64,000 nucleotides of DNA, taken from Dendrolimus kikuchii. Its lineage: Eukaryota; Arthropoda; Insecta; Lepidoptera; Lasiocampidae. Position numbers and translations under genes: made by a program. Below the pieces are notes generated by a model. That model did no database searches and was not told the DNA's origin. It saw only the letters and a list, made by a program, of their open reading frames with translations. Each line of letters starts with the position of its first letter. Position 1 is the first letter of the stretch. The DNA is taken from positions 20,218,710 through 20,282,709 of the forward strand of contig CM034407.1 of the NCBI GenBank assembly GCA_019925095.2, read 5' to 3'. Below, in pieces: positions 53,501 to 63,972 of this stretch.

Positions 53501-54697
53501 TTTTTTGGATCGTATCTCTTGAAAAGATTTCGATATCGCTCCAATCACCATTTACGAAGACGCTCGTTTATATAATGCACTTTTCTTTGACTTTTAGTTA
53601 GAGACCATATGTAAGTATTCTCTTTACAGATATTTAAGAAATATTGGTCTGAAGAGATAATATATACATAATTTAATTCTGGAGTACGTCGAATAAAATG
53701 TTTGTTTATGTTGATGTTGTATGACATAACAATGACATAAAAAGGAAAATGTCGGTTCTTTTGTATTTTGAAACTGAATGGCTAGGGTATTCATATGCAT
53801 TTCACCACACGTAAATGACGTCATAGGATTTAGTAAGGTCAAATAAAGGTCAAACGCATTTCTCTCAAAATACAAGGGGATTGTACGTTTTTTGGAATTT
53901 TAACTAGACAGAAATGATTAGGAACACTATTCCTCGAAATGGTTTTTCAAAAAGCTAAATTGAAAAAAAGTGAACAATCCCCATTGATTAGTAGAAATCT
54001 TACTTACATTTTGTTGAAATCTGGCACTTCAGTGATGTCCACCAAATAGATGACTGCAAAGTTCTTGACCTTCTCAGCAATACTGTACAGCACCTCATCC
54101 ATCTTCATGCATGTTGGATCCCAATCGTGGCCAAATCTGATCACCTAATTGTCATTAGTTAAATATTTTGTGTACTTAAAAACAATCTATCAAGTAAACA
54201 GTAAATTCTTAATAAGTTTGGGTTGGGTACAAGTGCTCATTTTTTCTAGAAATCATGTCCTAATTAGCCATGCATTTTTATACCTGTTGAAAAGGTAGAA
54301 CTGTAAGATGTAAGATACTGTGGCTATGTGAGTTGTAAACACGGATTTGTTTACTACATTGGCATTCTTATATTGGGTTAATGTCGTAAACGGGTGGAGT
54401 TTAGATATAATGCACATTATTTATTAGAAAAAGATCCAACCTTTTTAAATATAGGTTAGAAAGTTTTTCATGGTTAATTTTTTTATAACCACACAAAATT
54501 CACTTTATATCTCAAATAATAAATAAAAGTACCTTATAACTTATACCGCACCCTAGTAAGCAGTAATTATTGCCAAACATTTTAATTATTCCAGAACATT
54601 CGACTTAAATCGAACTCACCACAACTCTGTCTTCTTCAGACAAAATCGCCTGATCCACTTGCCAACCATTGTGTAAATGTCCTAACATATAACTCAT
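50373..54697 (-). CDS. Dim1: U5 snRNP thioredoxin-like protein Dim1 (TXNL4A)
   Basis: Three exons, 54697-54620, 54144-54008 and 50586-50373, join in phase into a 142-residue protein, the exact family length. The sequence is nearly identical to animal Dim1/TXNL4A: MSYMLGHLHNGWQVDQAILS, DRVVVIRFGHDWDPTCMKMD, IYLVDITEVPDFNKMYELYD, MIDLGTGNNNKINWPLEDKQ and a C-terminus of SPKDYSTKYRY. It has a thioredoxin fold but not the CXXC redox site (DPTC remains). It is a component of the U4/U6.U5 tri-snRNP and is essential for pre-mRNA splicing in the nucleus. The start is the only ATG matching the conserved N-terminus. Both introns have GT-AG ends. The second intron (3.4 kb) holds a decayed mariner. Confidence 0.97.
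50587..53059. other. Dim1 intron 2, unassigned part
   Basis: AT-rich with no recognised gene. A G15 run lies at 51234-51248. Confidence 0.45.
53060..53727 (-). pseudogene. Tc1/mariner-superfamily transposase remnant in Dim1 intron
   Basis: Minus-strand fragments in changing frames read NNLFTDEKIITVEE (first catalytic Asp), then RRTSKITYWK, then SIQHWLQANLSDFVQSIGWP and SSSDLNSLEYSL, and finally KWKLIEKISTTIEEW. The pattern FTDEK ... WPSSSPDLNPLDY is that of mariner-like transposases, probably the maT/DD37D type. The last catalytic Asp is replaced by Glu (LEY). There are many stops and frameshifts, so it is old. Confidence 0.65.
54008..54144 (-). CDS. Dim1: Dim1 exon 2
   Basis: 137 bases, VIRFGHDWDP through VPDFNK plus AT of the next codon. 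Donor GTAAGTA, acceptor ATTAG. Confidence 0.96.
54620..54697 (-). CDS. Dim1: Dim1 exon 1
   Basis: 26 codons from ATG 54695-54697 to VV, donor GTGAGT, phase 0. Confidence 0.96.
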
Positions 54698-55424
54698 GAT
54701 TATAGTAAACTTTTTCAAATTCAACAAATGTGAATTCTGACTTTTGAGTTCAAGAAACTGAAAATTAAATATTGTTAATTGTTGTAAACAAATAACACAA
54801 TAATAATTAAAACGTCATCTGACGGTCAACATGACGTAGGAAATTGTTTTTTTTTATGATTTACGAACCTTACGGTTTTGGTTATGAGGTTTTTAATTTT
54901 TTCCCTTTCACTGGCAAAGAAAAGAGAGGTTGGAAAACATTTATTTTATTTTTGGAATTTTTTTAGCAATGTAATATACAAGTTTTATTTGTGGTAGCAT
55001 ATAAAAATTACCATTAAAAAATAGTTGTTCACTCTCAGCGTCTGAGCGTTTTTTTTGTATTTCAAAATAATAAATATCCATTTCTTAAATAAGTAGATTT
55101 AATTTTCACTGCGGTATTTGTATTAATATTCACTTAATATTGTAAAAAAAAAAAAATTACTTTGTTTTCAACTAAACATGAAAAACTAATATGTAAATGG
55201 AAACTAAAACTAACTTAAAAAATATAATTAAAACTAAAAATAAACAGAATTTTAAAAACTTAATTTAAATTACAAATTACACTACAAAAAAAAAAACTTA
55301 GGAGTTAAATACTATTATAAACATACTTACAAGTAAAAGATGTAGTCCAGATCGCTCTCGATGGGGAGCGTTCTCAAAATGCTGGCCGCATTCCCACGTT
55401 GTATGGCAACGCTAATACGTTGCC
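54698..55424. other. Dim1 upstream region, AT-rich
   Basis: The Dim1 promoter should lie here, but no TATA or initiator could be chosen with confidence. Several A- or T-rich runs occur. Confidence 0.35.
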
Positions 55425-57010
55425 CTAAATATAGGCCAGCCCTTTGGTCACGCGAGACTTCTTTAATCGCCTTGAAAGGTCTCGATAAAGTTGATGAGCC
55501 TCAAGTCCCCATGGCCCCAAATTCTCAACCCCGAAAGCCATGAATATGTATTCGTCACCGATGGATGTATGTTTGCGGCCTTTCAGGGTTTCTTGAAGTG
55601 TGGCAGCTCCTCCGGCAGTGACGGCTGTATTTGGAAGATGGGAAGCCGCTAACGTATCGGCACAAGTTGCGTCCCATACTAAGGGGTGTCCCATCTTCCA
55701 AGGTACCAACGACATTCCGTCCGGTTGCTTGCCATCGTCGCGGCACAGTCCGTTCGGTTCAAGAACAGCTGGTACCCCGACGGAGACAAGAGACCGGCGG
55801 ATGATATCGTTGATTGCCGCATGTCGTGAAGTTCTACCAGCACTCCTCAAACACGACAAGCTATGATGACCAAGTCTATCAACTTTATCTCCGCACCGAC
55901 AACGATGTGGGACTACGATGTCTGCCCCTCGGCGAATGCAGGCAGCAATCCTGAATATAGTATCATCCAGGAGTGTACCTAGATTCGCCGAGGGCAGACT
56001 CTGAAGCCACAGACCGGACTCCCAGTTAGAAACAGCTAGGAGGCGAGCACGGTCAGTTTCGCCGATGCAAGATGACATGAGATTGTCATACACCGACTGG
56101 CCCATCCCACAGCTTCTTTGGATCTAAAGGAAAATTTTAATTCGGGCAAACCAAAGACCAGGCATTTCTGGCCTCAGTCAAAGATTGGACCTCAAATTCA
56201 CTGAGTGATGGATTTATTATATTACCGATGAGTTCCACAGTACTATGGACTGAGGACAGAAAGGCAGGTACTGCTTGCCTACCTAGTGCTAGTGGAAATT
56301 TTGCGTATCCCCAAGCCACCAAGCCGTATCGGTAAGGAAGCTTGGGTCCACGATCGGTCATCTAAAGAAATATTTAGGATGGAAGTTAATGTTTACCGAA
56401 TAATATTGTCTAAATTGTTTAAAATACTGGAATGTCTCTAAAGGGGGGAACAACACAATACATACATAAAGTTGGGAGTGAAAATGCAGTGCCTGATAAT
56501 AAAATAAGTACTATGTGTGTTTAATTGTTTTAAATTTAATAATTTTGACTGAAATTGTCAATTTTGTCTTCTACGAAAGAGGAGAACGACTCATCAAAGA
56601 TGGGAGACCCAAGGAGGTTTAAATTACTTTTATTAACAATTTTTAGATTGGGGGCCAAATCTGTAAAAGCGGAAATAGTGCTAATGTTATTTATTCTTCG
56701 TCGAACAGGCAAGAAAAAGTTCACATTTGGAAAAAATATATTTTTCCAAACTCTTCTATTAAAAAATTTAGATCCTTTTTCACTCTATCTATATTACCTG
56801 CTAAGGTCCCATCGTCGAGATACCACACGTTGAATTTAGAATATAGTTGTTTAATGATAGGGTAGATGGCAAGTGAAAAAATGGCTGGCCCGAGAGGGTC
56901 GCCCTGCTGACATCCCGTTGCCGAATGAATTAGCTTATTAATATTCATATGTTTTGTGATATTTATTTTTAGATTTTTGTGGTAATAGTTGATTATTAAC
57001 GACCTGAGTA
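55425..57010 (-). pseudogene. Non-LTR retrotransposon with restriction-like endonuclease, decayed
   Basis: The upstream part (56948-56721) holds RT motifs GCQQGDPLGPAIFSLAIYPI and VWYLDDGTLAG. Further frames follow (PNLKIVNKSNLNLLGSPIF; ALGRQAVPAFLSSVHSTVEL), then a 226-codon open block at 56105-55425. That block has a CX1CX8HX4C knuckle (CRCGDKVDRLGHHSLSC), then RHAAIND, KQPDGMSLVPWK and VWDATCADT. A CCHC knuckle followed by R-H and K-PD...D is the architecture of the restriction-like endonuclease at the end of R2/R4-type LINEs. Frameshifts and the missing N-terminus make it inactive. Confidence 0.7.
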
Positions 57011-57597
57011 GTTTCTTTTAATTCCGGAGGCGCGAGTCATTTATTTTGACTATCATTGGTGAGCAGAACATAATACCCACGGGTACATTAATATATAATA
57101 TACTAAAAACAAATTGATAATTCCAAAGAAAAAAGTAATTTGTGCACGTTCGATTTCACTCGTAACTTTTTTAATGTTTGTTTTAGAGAATTGTAGTAGC
57201 CAATATTAATTTGCAGACTTGATTGCTGATATTAGACGGATCAACCAAAATTAATTTTGCAATTTGCTTGAAAGGTACAGGACCTGAATCACTTTGATTG
57301 ATGCACTCTCAGATGGACGGATTTGTCTAAACAGGTTATATACCCAGAATTTTGAAAAACCCAGCACTTTTAACAATGGATTTTCATACATTTTCATCTC
57401 TCTGAATTCTACGACATACTTTGTCCTCAATTTACAAAAAAGTTCTAATGTTCTTTCTGAGCAGATGTAGTATAAATATAATTTCCCAAATATGTAAGTA
57501 TACTTTTGAAGAAAATCGTTTACAGCTTACGCCGTTTTAAATAAGTCAGTATACTTATAATAATATGTTATTGATTCATATTTTGACATTTGAATAC
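57011..57597. other. Unassigned
   Basis: No gene or matched repeat seen. Confidence 0.4.
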
Positions 57598-57965
57598 AAA
57601 TCATCGTGGTCGCCCGAGCATTATCCCGGTTGCGTTCAGAGCGTTCGCTTCGACGCTAAAAGTCTGCTTTTCTAGTTTCCTTGTCCGCTTCGTGTCCGCT
57701 TCGCGCAGTCTTCGGCATCCCTTATTTGGAGACCACACATGTCATCCATCACAACGTCAAGATGGCGCGGGTAGACATTTGTTTCCTACATAATTAGCTG
57801 GTCTTCGTAAAACGTGGCCTTACTAGCGTAAGTGACTTGCAGTTTGTCTGCTGCGTCACAGACATGAAGACTGCCGTGGATGTGCGAGTTCCTGACACCT
57901 GTTCCCCGCGTGACTTCACACATCCATCGCAACATATTCATATCTTTTGCTTGTGTTGCTGAAGT
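57598..57965 (-). pseudogene. LINE C-terminal fragment, same family as 3-140
   Basis: The minus strand reads KDMNMLRWMCEVTRGTGVRN, SHIHGSLHVCDAADKLQ and, after stops, DAEDCAKR. The last matches the DAEDRAKW end at the left edge of the window. Internal stops and shifts are present. Confidence 0.6.
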
Positions 57966-58135
57966 ACAGGCCACGCTTCGCTGATGTACTAAAGGAAAAA
58001 CCTTCCGATGAATTTGAATACGAAAGAAATGGCGTTTTTGTACATACGTTGCAGTTGGTAAGCGGAACCCGTGAAAAAGTACTGTCTATGAATAAGATAT
58101 ATATGACACACAATCTATATGATCTGGGAATATAA
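57957..58135 (+). other. Short open frame of unknown origin
   Basis: KYRPRFADVLKEKPSDEFEY, ERNGVFVHTLQLVSGTREK and a stop after YDLGI. The composition is protein-like and it begins right beside the LINE fragment. It could be an exon end, a retrocopy scrap or chance. No splice site or start was convincing. Confidence 0.2.
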
Positions 58136-58379
58136 CATTTTTGTATAATTTTTACTTGGTATGCACATTTATAAAAACTTTTTACAAGTTCAAAGAACGA
58201 TCGCGCACAAAAGTTTAAAATTTCGACTGGACAAAGTTTGCCGGATGAGCACTGTAATAATTATTGATTATAAGTGCTGCTTTTCTAAAAATACGGTTCA
58301 GTAGGTACCAATATCACCTACAGAATAAAAGTATTTGTTTATCGTTCAGGGAAATGGCGTCGATTGTTTACTTACATTT

Positions 58380-58919
58380 TCACGGAGTCGGGCGCAGGGG
58401 AGGGAGGGGGGGGGGGGGGTGCGCACTCGCTGGCACTCTGCCATCAGAACGCGGTCATATCAAAACACTGAATTCACGGGAAAAATAACAAGTTTGGCGC
58501 GTGCCTGTCGACGTGCGACGAGCGGATAGGCGGCCGCGGCGGCCGGCGGCGGACGAGCCGCCACTCGAGCGGTGGCTACCGGGCCGTATGCCATGCAAGT
58601 CGTACTTAATACCCTACAGCAAGTGTAGGCCGCCCCGGCCGGCGGCGCCACTCTCTGTCACAACATCGCTCTCAGACTGAATGTGTTGGTGTTTCTCCAT
58701 TTTAGCCCGTGGCTGATTAATTAGGACGCGAGTAATTGCGCGTTACGATTTTGGGACGTTCCATTTTCCCGGTTTCAGTGTAAGTGCGGTCCGCCGTCGC
58801 AGGCGCGGCCCCAATACTAGTCGGCCGGCTTCGTTACGATCGGCCCTCGGGTTCGGGACGCAGCCTCTGAAGCTGCTGCTGAAACCTCACCGCACCTATG
58901 TGCTAATCGTGTTTTTTCG
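58380..58919 (+). promoter_or_regulatory. GC-rich region with probable first exon of downstream gene
   Basis: It includes a G14 run (58406-58419), CpG-rich sequence and a donor CG|GTAAGT at 58920. The segment 58717-58919 stays open in the frame that would join the next exon (58% of the way, ...TQPLKLLLKPHRTYVLIVFF) but has no ATG. It is therefore most simply a 5' UTR exon; an internal coding exon with acceptor near 58779 or 58802 is possible. Confidence 0.45.
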
Positions 58920-59401
58920 GTAAGTGGATTCCATTTGTGTTTATTAAACTCACGCAGCGGTAGTTAAATAAAATACTGTTGTTTACAGTTTAGTAACACC
59001 TGGCTGGTTTCGTTTTATAGTTACTACAATTATAAAGGCGTCGAAGCGATGACCCATTTGCACAGCATATCCGCATCTTGATTTCCTAGTAAACAGATGA
59101 TTTCGGAATGTATGTTTACATCGTTTTTTCTGAAGGCATCTCCAGGCATTATAGGTACATATTATTTTTAGTTATGCACCTCACCGATCTTGATGGAAAT
59201 TAATGTCAGGGTGCCCTAACCAACAGATAAAATGGAAAACTTTTAGGGTCTCACTCCGGTGTCCGTCTGTTTGTATATACCAGCTGGTTATAAAATTATT
59301 GAGGCTAGAGTAATGTTATCGAGCATACTTTTAAGTGTCGTGTATCTACCTTCAGCTCAACTTGAATTAAAAATCTGCCAATAACATTTTGAACAGACTA
59401 A
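58920..59401. other. Intron, unassigned
   Basis: No matched repeat seen. Confidence 0.35.
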
Positions 59402-59567
59402 GGGCCGATTTTTCAATCACCACATCAGTTATTCTAGAATAAAACACAATATGGAAAAGTTAAAAATGACAGTTCCATGAATAACAGTTGAATTGCTTCA
59501 TATTTTGAATTATCACGTTTTAATTTATTCCACTGATAACTATATCTAATGATTGAAAAATCGGCCA
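59402..59567. mobile_element. PIF/Harbinger-type MITE
   Basis: 166 bp with near-perfect inverted ends GGGCCGATTTTTCAATCA / TGATTGAAAAATCGGCCA. It is flanked by TAA on both sides (59399-59401, 59568-59570), the three-base target duplication of PIF/Harbinger elements. No coding capacity. Confidence 0.8.
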
Positions 59568-59570
59568 TAA

Positions 59571-60195
59571 AGCGGCGCGGGCACACCGGCATTATAATGG
59601 CTACGAGTTACATGTCGCCTAAAACTCTATAATCATCGACACTTTAAAAACTTCATTAATTTAAAAAATCCGCCTTACAAATAGAGTAAACCTCCACGTT
59701 CACCTGTTTGTCGCCATGCACGCGGCCACCTGTTTAAGCATTTCGTGGCTGCCATTAGTTATAACTATGCACTACAGCAAATATCCAGGTGTCGATCAAG
59801 CTCAATAAACACCTCCATAATCGTCCATGTTGTTTTTGTGTTGTCAACAAGGCGAAGTAAACATCCGAGCGCAGGCCTTCAATAGCAGATGCGGCCGATG
59901 AGCCGCCACCTGCGTTGCTATAATAATATTGGACGTTGTTAGCATTAAGCCCTGATCCAGATAGCCAAGCCGTGACGCACGCGCCGCTTCCCCCCACCCC
60001 CCAGCGGCGACCACGCGTCGTCGCGGGCCGCAACGTCTTGCACGTCGCAAACGTGTTTCTACTTTTTTAATGGTTTCACAAGATTAAGTACTATAATGTT
60101 ACTACTTTTATTTAGATAGATAGATAACACTTTATTGCTCACCAAAATAAACAAATACGAAAACAAAATGTATAATTACAATACTTGTTGGCAAA
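59571..60195. other. Intron, unassigned
   Basis: A GC-rich patch at 59870-60050 has no convincing coding structure. Confidence 0.35.
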
Positions 60196-60514
60196 AGATC
60201 CGTGCAGGAACGGCAAAAGAATACAACTTCCTGCGGCCGGGCGGCCTGTCGTAAGAGGCGACAAAAAAACCCACAGCCAGGTGGTAGCGTATTTGCCCGA
60301 CTGGATGGCTACCACCCCTGGTCTAGAGTATGCCGCCATAACAGCCTTGAGTTGTGTTCCGGCATTAGTGACCAGGTTCCAGTCTCCTTTAAGAGAGCAG
60401 CAGCGCATTTGTAGCACCTTTGGTGTTGCAAATGTCCATAGGCGATGGTAACCGCTTTCCATCAAGTGGGCCCTCTGCCTGTCTGCTGAACTCACGCAAT
60501 AAAATTAAAAAAAA
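60196..60514 (+). repeat. SINE-like family A, full length
   Basis: Head GATCCGTGCAGGAACGG, tail CAATAAAATTAAAAAAAAAA. Close to 62203-62512. Confidence 0.83.
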
Positions 60515-60527
60515 AAAAAAGAACAGG

Positions 60528-61057
60528 CGGCCTTATCGCTAAAAGCGATCTCTTCCAGGCAACGATTTTGATGAAATTTTTTGTGCTTATCCGGTATCTA
60601 TGAGAATCGGCCAACATCTATTTTTCATCCCCCTAAATTTTAGGGGTAGTCCACCCCTAAATTTTTTATTTATTTTTTAGACAAAATTTTTAATTTCTAT
60701 TTTTTTATGATACAACATACAAAAATACATACAACCCTAAATTTTCATCCCTCTACGATCAACCCCTATTTTATATTTGTTAATTATAAACTTTAATCTT
60801 ATTTTGTCATGACTTAGAATTTAAAAAAAATATATATTACTCTTTTAGATTCACAATTAGAACCGGTAGGTGGCGCTGAGATCGGGTTCTGGAATCCTCC
60901 TAATCACCTGGAGCGATTTTGGTGATTTTGTTTTTGTGTGTTTGAGTGGGTACCCGGATGGCTTAGATTCGCATTTAGAGACCCGGTAGGTGGCTCTGGG
61001 ATCGGGTTCCAGAATTTTATTTTTTAAAGGCAGGACAACGTCTGCCGGGGCCGCTAG
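60528..61057 (+). mobile_element. Helitron-like element related to 13264-13584, left end unclear
   Basis: From about 60850 it matches the internal tandem units of the 13.3-kb element and ends GGGGCCGCTAG followed by T. The left part contains GATTTTGATGAAATTTTTTG. A short LINE/SINE motif (CTTATCGCTAAAAGCGATCT) at 60538 adjoins it. Confidence 0.6.
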
Positions 61058-61486
61058 TCATATATAATATGTTATGCACATTATATTAGCGTACTCTGGA
61101 GTTATCCCTGTACTTTCGATAATAAGGATGAATTTAAATATTTTGCACAAGTTTATTAATTCTCCATTAATTTAATTTAGCAATACCTACACGTTGTGAC
61201 ATGTAACATGTTTGATGCTAAAAAGAGTTCCGTCACTGCGAAATACGGCCTCGATATGTACGCGAACAAAGAAAGTTCAGTGTTCAAGCAATGTATTGAC
61301 AAACAAAGGCTGATAACGCCTAACCGCGGAACGTACCGCGCGGAAAATTCGGCGACTGAAGGATCGGCGCTAATCCAAACTCGGCGTAATTCCCACTGAT
61401 GTGTCATAGTTAATTAAAAACACTGCCGGTGGATTTAGCCGAACTTTCCGCGTAATTCGTTCATTAGGCTAAGAAAAAATTAATCG
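61058..61486. other. Unassigned
   Basis: A 67-codon frame (61196-61399) exists but nothing supports it as a gene. Confidence 0.3.
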
Positions 61487-61706
61487 AAATGTGTGCTGGA
61501 ACACATAGTAGAAGTGAGACTTCAACATACAAGTGGAAAAACGAATCGCAACCAAATTTTAACTTAAAGTCTTACGGGCAGGTTTTCAAATTGGACAAGT
61601 ACTTTAACAATCTGCCAGTAAACCTTCAAATTAAAATTTTGTTGCTATTCGTTTTTCCACTTGTCCGTTGAAGTTTCATTTCTACTATGTGTTCCAGCAC
61701 ACATTT
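61487..61706. repeat. 220-bp foldback (hairpin) element
   Basis: The first 75 bases (AAATGTGTGCTGGAACACAT...) are the reverse complement of the last 75 with few mismatches. Weaker pairing continues through the middle, so nearly the whole element folds into one long hairpin centred near 61596. It is probably a foldback MITE. No clear target duplication. Confidence 0.75.
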
Positions 61707-62200
61707 AGATTTTTGGCAGATTTACTGCAAATTATGTTTTCGTTAGGTTAAGTAAATTTTAATGAATGCATTTTTTATTTAAACATTTTATTTTATCAAA
61801 CAAAAAATTGAATTCGTACCGGAATTAAAAAAAAAAAATGGTCTACTCTAAAATTATGCCGCTTTTAATAACGCGATCTACCTTCTACCCCCTCCACGCG
61901 GCCGTAACCCTTTTTCGTGACAGAAAATACCTTATTACCCCCCGTCAATGTAGAAGTTTCACGTAAATGATTTATTTAAAACTAAACCCTACCCAACGCT
62001 TTATTTTACTTTTGTTTTGCAAATTTTCACAGTAAATTTCATATGTCACAATTTGCGTACTTCATTGTTCCAAACGACGTGGTGTACTAGTGCCGTTCTA
62101 TGAGTCATCTACCGCATAGACTGATAAACTATCGTCATCGTAGCTAAATTAAATCGAAGTTAATCGTTTTGAAACGAAAATGTTGAAAGCAAAGCAAATC
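61707..62200. other. Unassigned
   Basis: No gene or matched repeat seen. Confidence 0.4.
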
Positions 62201-62512
62201 TATCCGTGCAGGAACGGAGAAAGAATAAAATTTCCTGCGGCCGGGCGGCCTGTCATAAGAGGCGACTTAACAACCCACAGCCAGGTGGTAGGGCATTTGC
62301 CCAACTGGATGGCTACCACCCCTGGTCTACAGTATGTCGCCATAACAACCTTGAGTTGTGTTCCGGCATTAGTGACCAGGTTCCAGTCTCCCTTAAGAGA
62401 GCAGCAGCGCATTTGTAGCACCTTTGGTGTTGCAAATGTCCACAGGCGATGGTAACCGCTTTCCATTAAGTGGGCCGTCTGCCTGTCTGCCGATCTCCTG
62501 CAATAAAAAAAA
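62201..62512 (+). repeat. SINE-like family A, full length
   Basis: Head ATCCGTGCAGGAACGGAGAA, tail CAATAAAAAAAAGC. It is one of the least diverged copies. Confidence 0.83.
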
Positions 62513-62787
62513 GCAAAAAAAGCACGGCATTTATTTATATTTAAAAAGGCATACTCGTGCTTTTATTTCATTTTTGAGTTTAATCATATACTTAGGTCAT
62601 ACGGCTTATTTTTATCACGCAACACGTATTATTATTTTTAGCGTACGTGCAACATATTGGAAAAATAATCTCAAAGAAACTAGATTTTTATAAAATCGAA
62701 TTGGTAAGGCATCACGAATTGATCGGCCTGTGAAAAGTAAAATGAGCCGTTGGACAAGATATAATTAGGAGGGGTTTCCAATTGCAG

Positions 62788-63717
62788 GTGTCGTGGCATG
62801 GACGCGGTGTACCCGTGCGCGGGCAGCGCGCTGGCGCGGGGGCGGCGGCTGCGGCGCGCGGCGGGGGCGGGGGCGCCCGCGCGGCTGCGCCACCGCACCA
62901 TGCCGGTCACCTTCGCAGAGATCAAGGTACTATCGCCATAGCTATCTTCTTCAAGTCTTTGCCTCGTTTATCTAACCTCCATGCTCCTCTATTCGGCCAG
63001 ACGCCGTCGTCCATGACATCCCAAATATTTTTGTCATCCATTCATTTCCTTTTAGCATTTTTTTATTGCGTGAGTTCATAAGACGGACAGACGGCCCACG
63101 TGATGTAAAGCGGTTACCATCGCCTATGGACTTTCGTAACACCAAGGGTGCTGCGAATGTGTCGTCGCCCTCTAATGGGAGACTGGATCTTAGTCACTAA
63201 TGCCGGAACACAACTCAAGGTTGTTATGGCGGCATACTCTAGACCAAAGGTGGTAGCAAATACCCTACTATTTGGCTGTGGGTTGTTTTAAGAACTGCTT
63301 ATGACAGGCTTTCTACGTTTCTGCATGGAAAAAAAAAATATCTCTTCATTTTTGCGCTATAATTATCGTCTCTTTTCAATACTATAAGTATATAATAGAG
63401 GGTCCATTGGCCCCCCCCGGAATAGTCTCCTTATCGGTGGTAATATTCATAGTGGATTATAATGTTCGCAGGAGGTAGACGAGGAGAACGAGGAAGCCAT
63501 GAGTGAAATCGGGGAGGAGCGAAAGCGTCGGCCCGACGTGCTAGAGGAAAGGCTGGGGAGGCAGTTCACCGAGTTCAGGCGCCGGAGGGCCAAGGGCGAG
63601 GCGCTGCGGGAGCGAGAGGCGGACGCGGAGGGGGCGACGCCGTCGGGGGTGACGCGCGCCGGCAGCGAGCCCTCAGCCCTGCACCGGGAGTCCCCCTCAA
63701 GTCCCGCGGACACCTGA
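62788..63717 (+). CDS. Small unidentified protein, last two exons
   Basis: Exons 62788-62926 (acceptor AATTGCAG, donor AAG|GTACTA) and 63472-63717 (acceptor TTCGCAG) join in phase. From the ATG at 62798, which has a good Kozak context (GGCATGG), the product would be 124 residues. It has an Ala/Arg/Gly-rich N-terminus, then RHRTMPVTFAEIKEVDEENE, a charged probable helix (GEERKRRPDVLEERLGRQFT, EFRRRRAKGEALREREAD) and a Ser/Pro end. No signal peptide or membrane segment. I do not recognise the family. An AATAAA at 63967 gives a 250-base 3' UTR, and a first exon near 58.8 kb is likely. If that exon is coding, the protein is longer. Confidence 0.65.
63062..63320 (-). repeat. SINE-like family A, reverse copy in intron
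   Basis: It runs from TTATTGCGTGAGTTCATAAG to GACAGGC in reverse orientation and is moderately diverged. It lies in the 545-base intron of the small gene. Confidence 0.75.
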
Positions 63718-63966
63718 GTTCCGCCCGACTCGATCCTCGTTTCAACCAAACCGGGCTCGCTACAACCCAGAGTCGAACACGAACTAGGCCTTTGCCTCCT
63801 CCGTGGCGTTCATTTGCAAGAGAGCGATTAGTCATGGATCCTCACCAAATGCTGTGCAGCGGGTGCTCGGTCACACATACGTAGCTAAGGATATCCTTTG
63901 ACTGCATAGTTTTATGTTGAAAGTGAATAGAGACGTTTTGAAGGAGTCTTCAAATTAGGAGTAGGA

Positions 63967-63972
63967 AATAAA
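63967..63972 (+). terminator. Poly(A) signal AATAAA
   Basis: It lies 250 bases after the stop of the small gene, followed by AT-rich sequence. Confidence 0.6.

Noticed and set aside
61196..61399. 67-codon frame as a small gene
   Set aside because: No homology, splice sites or conserved context; length is within chance.
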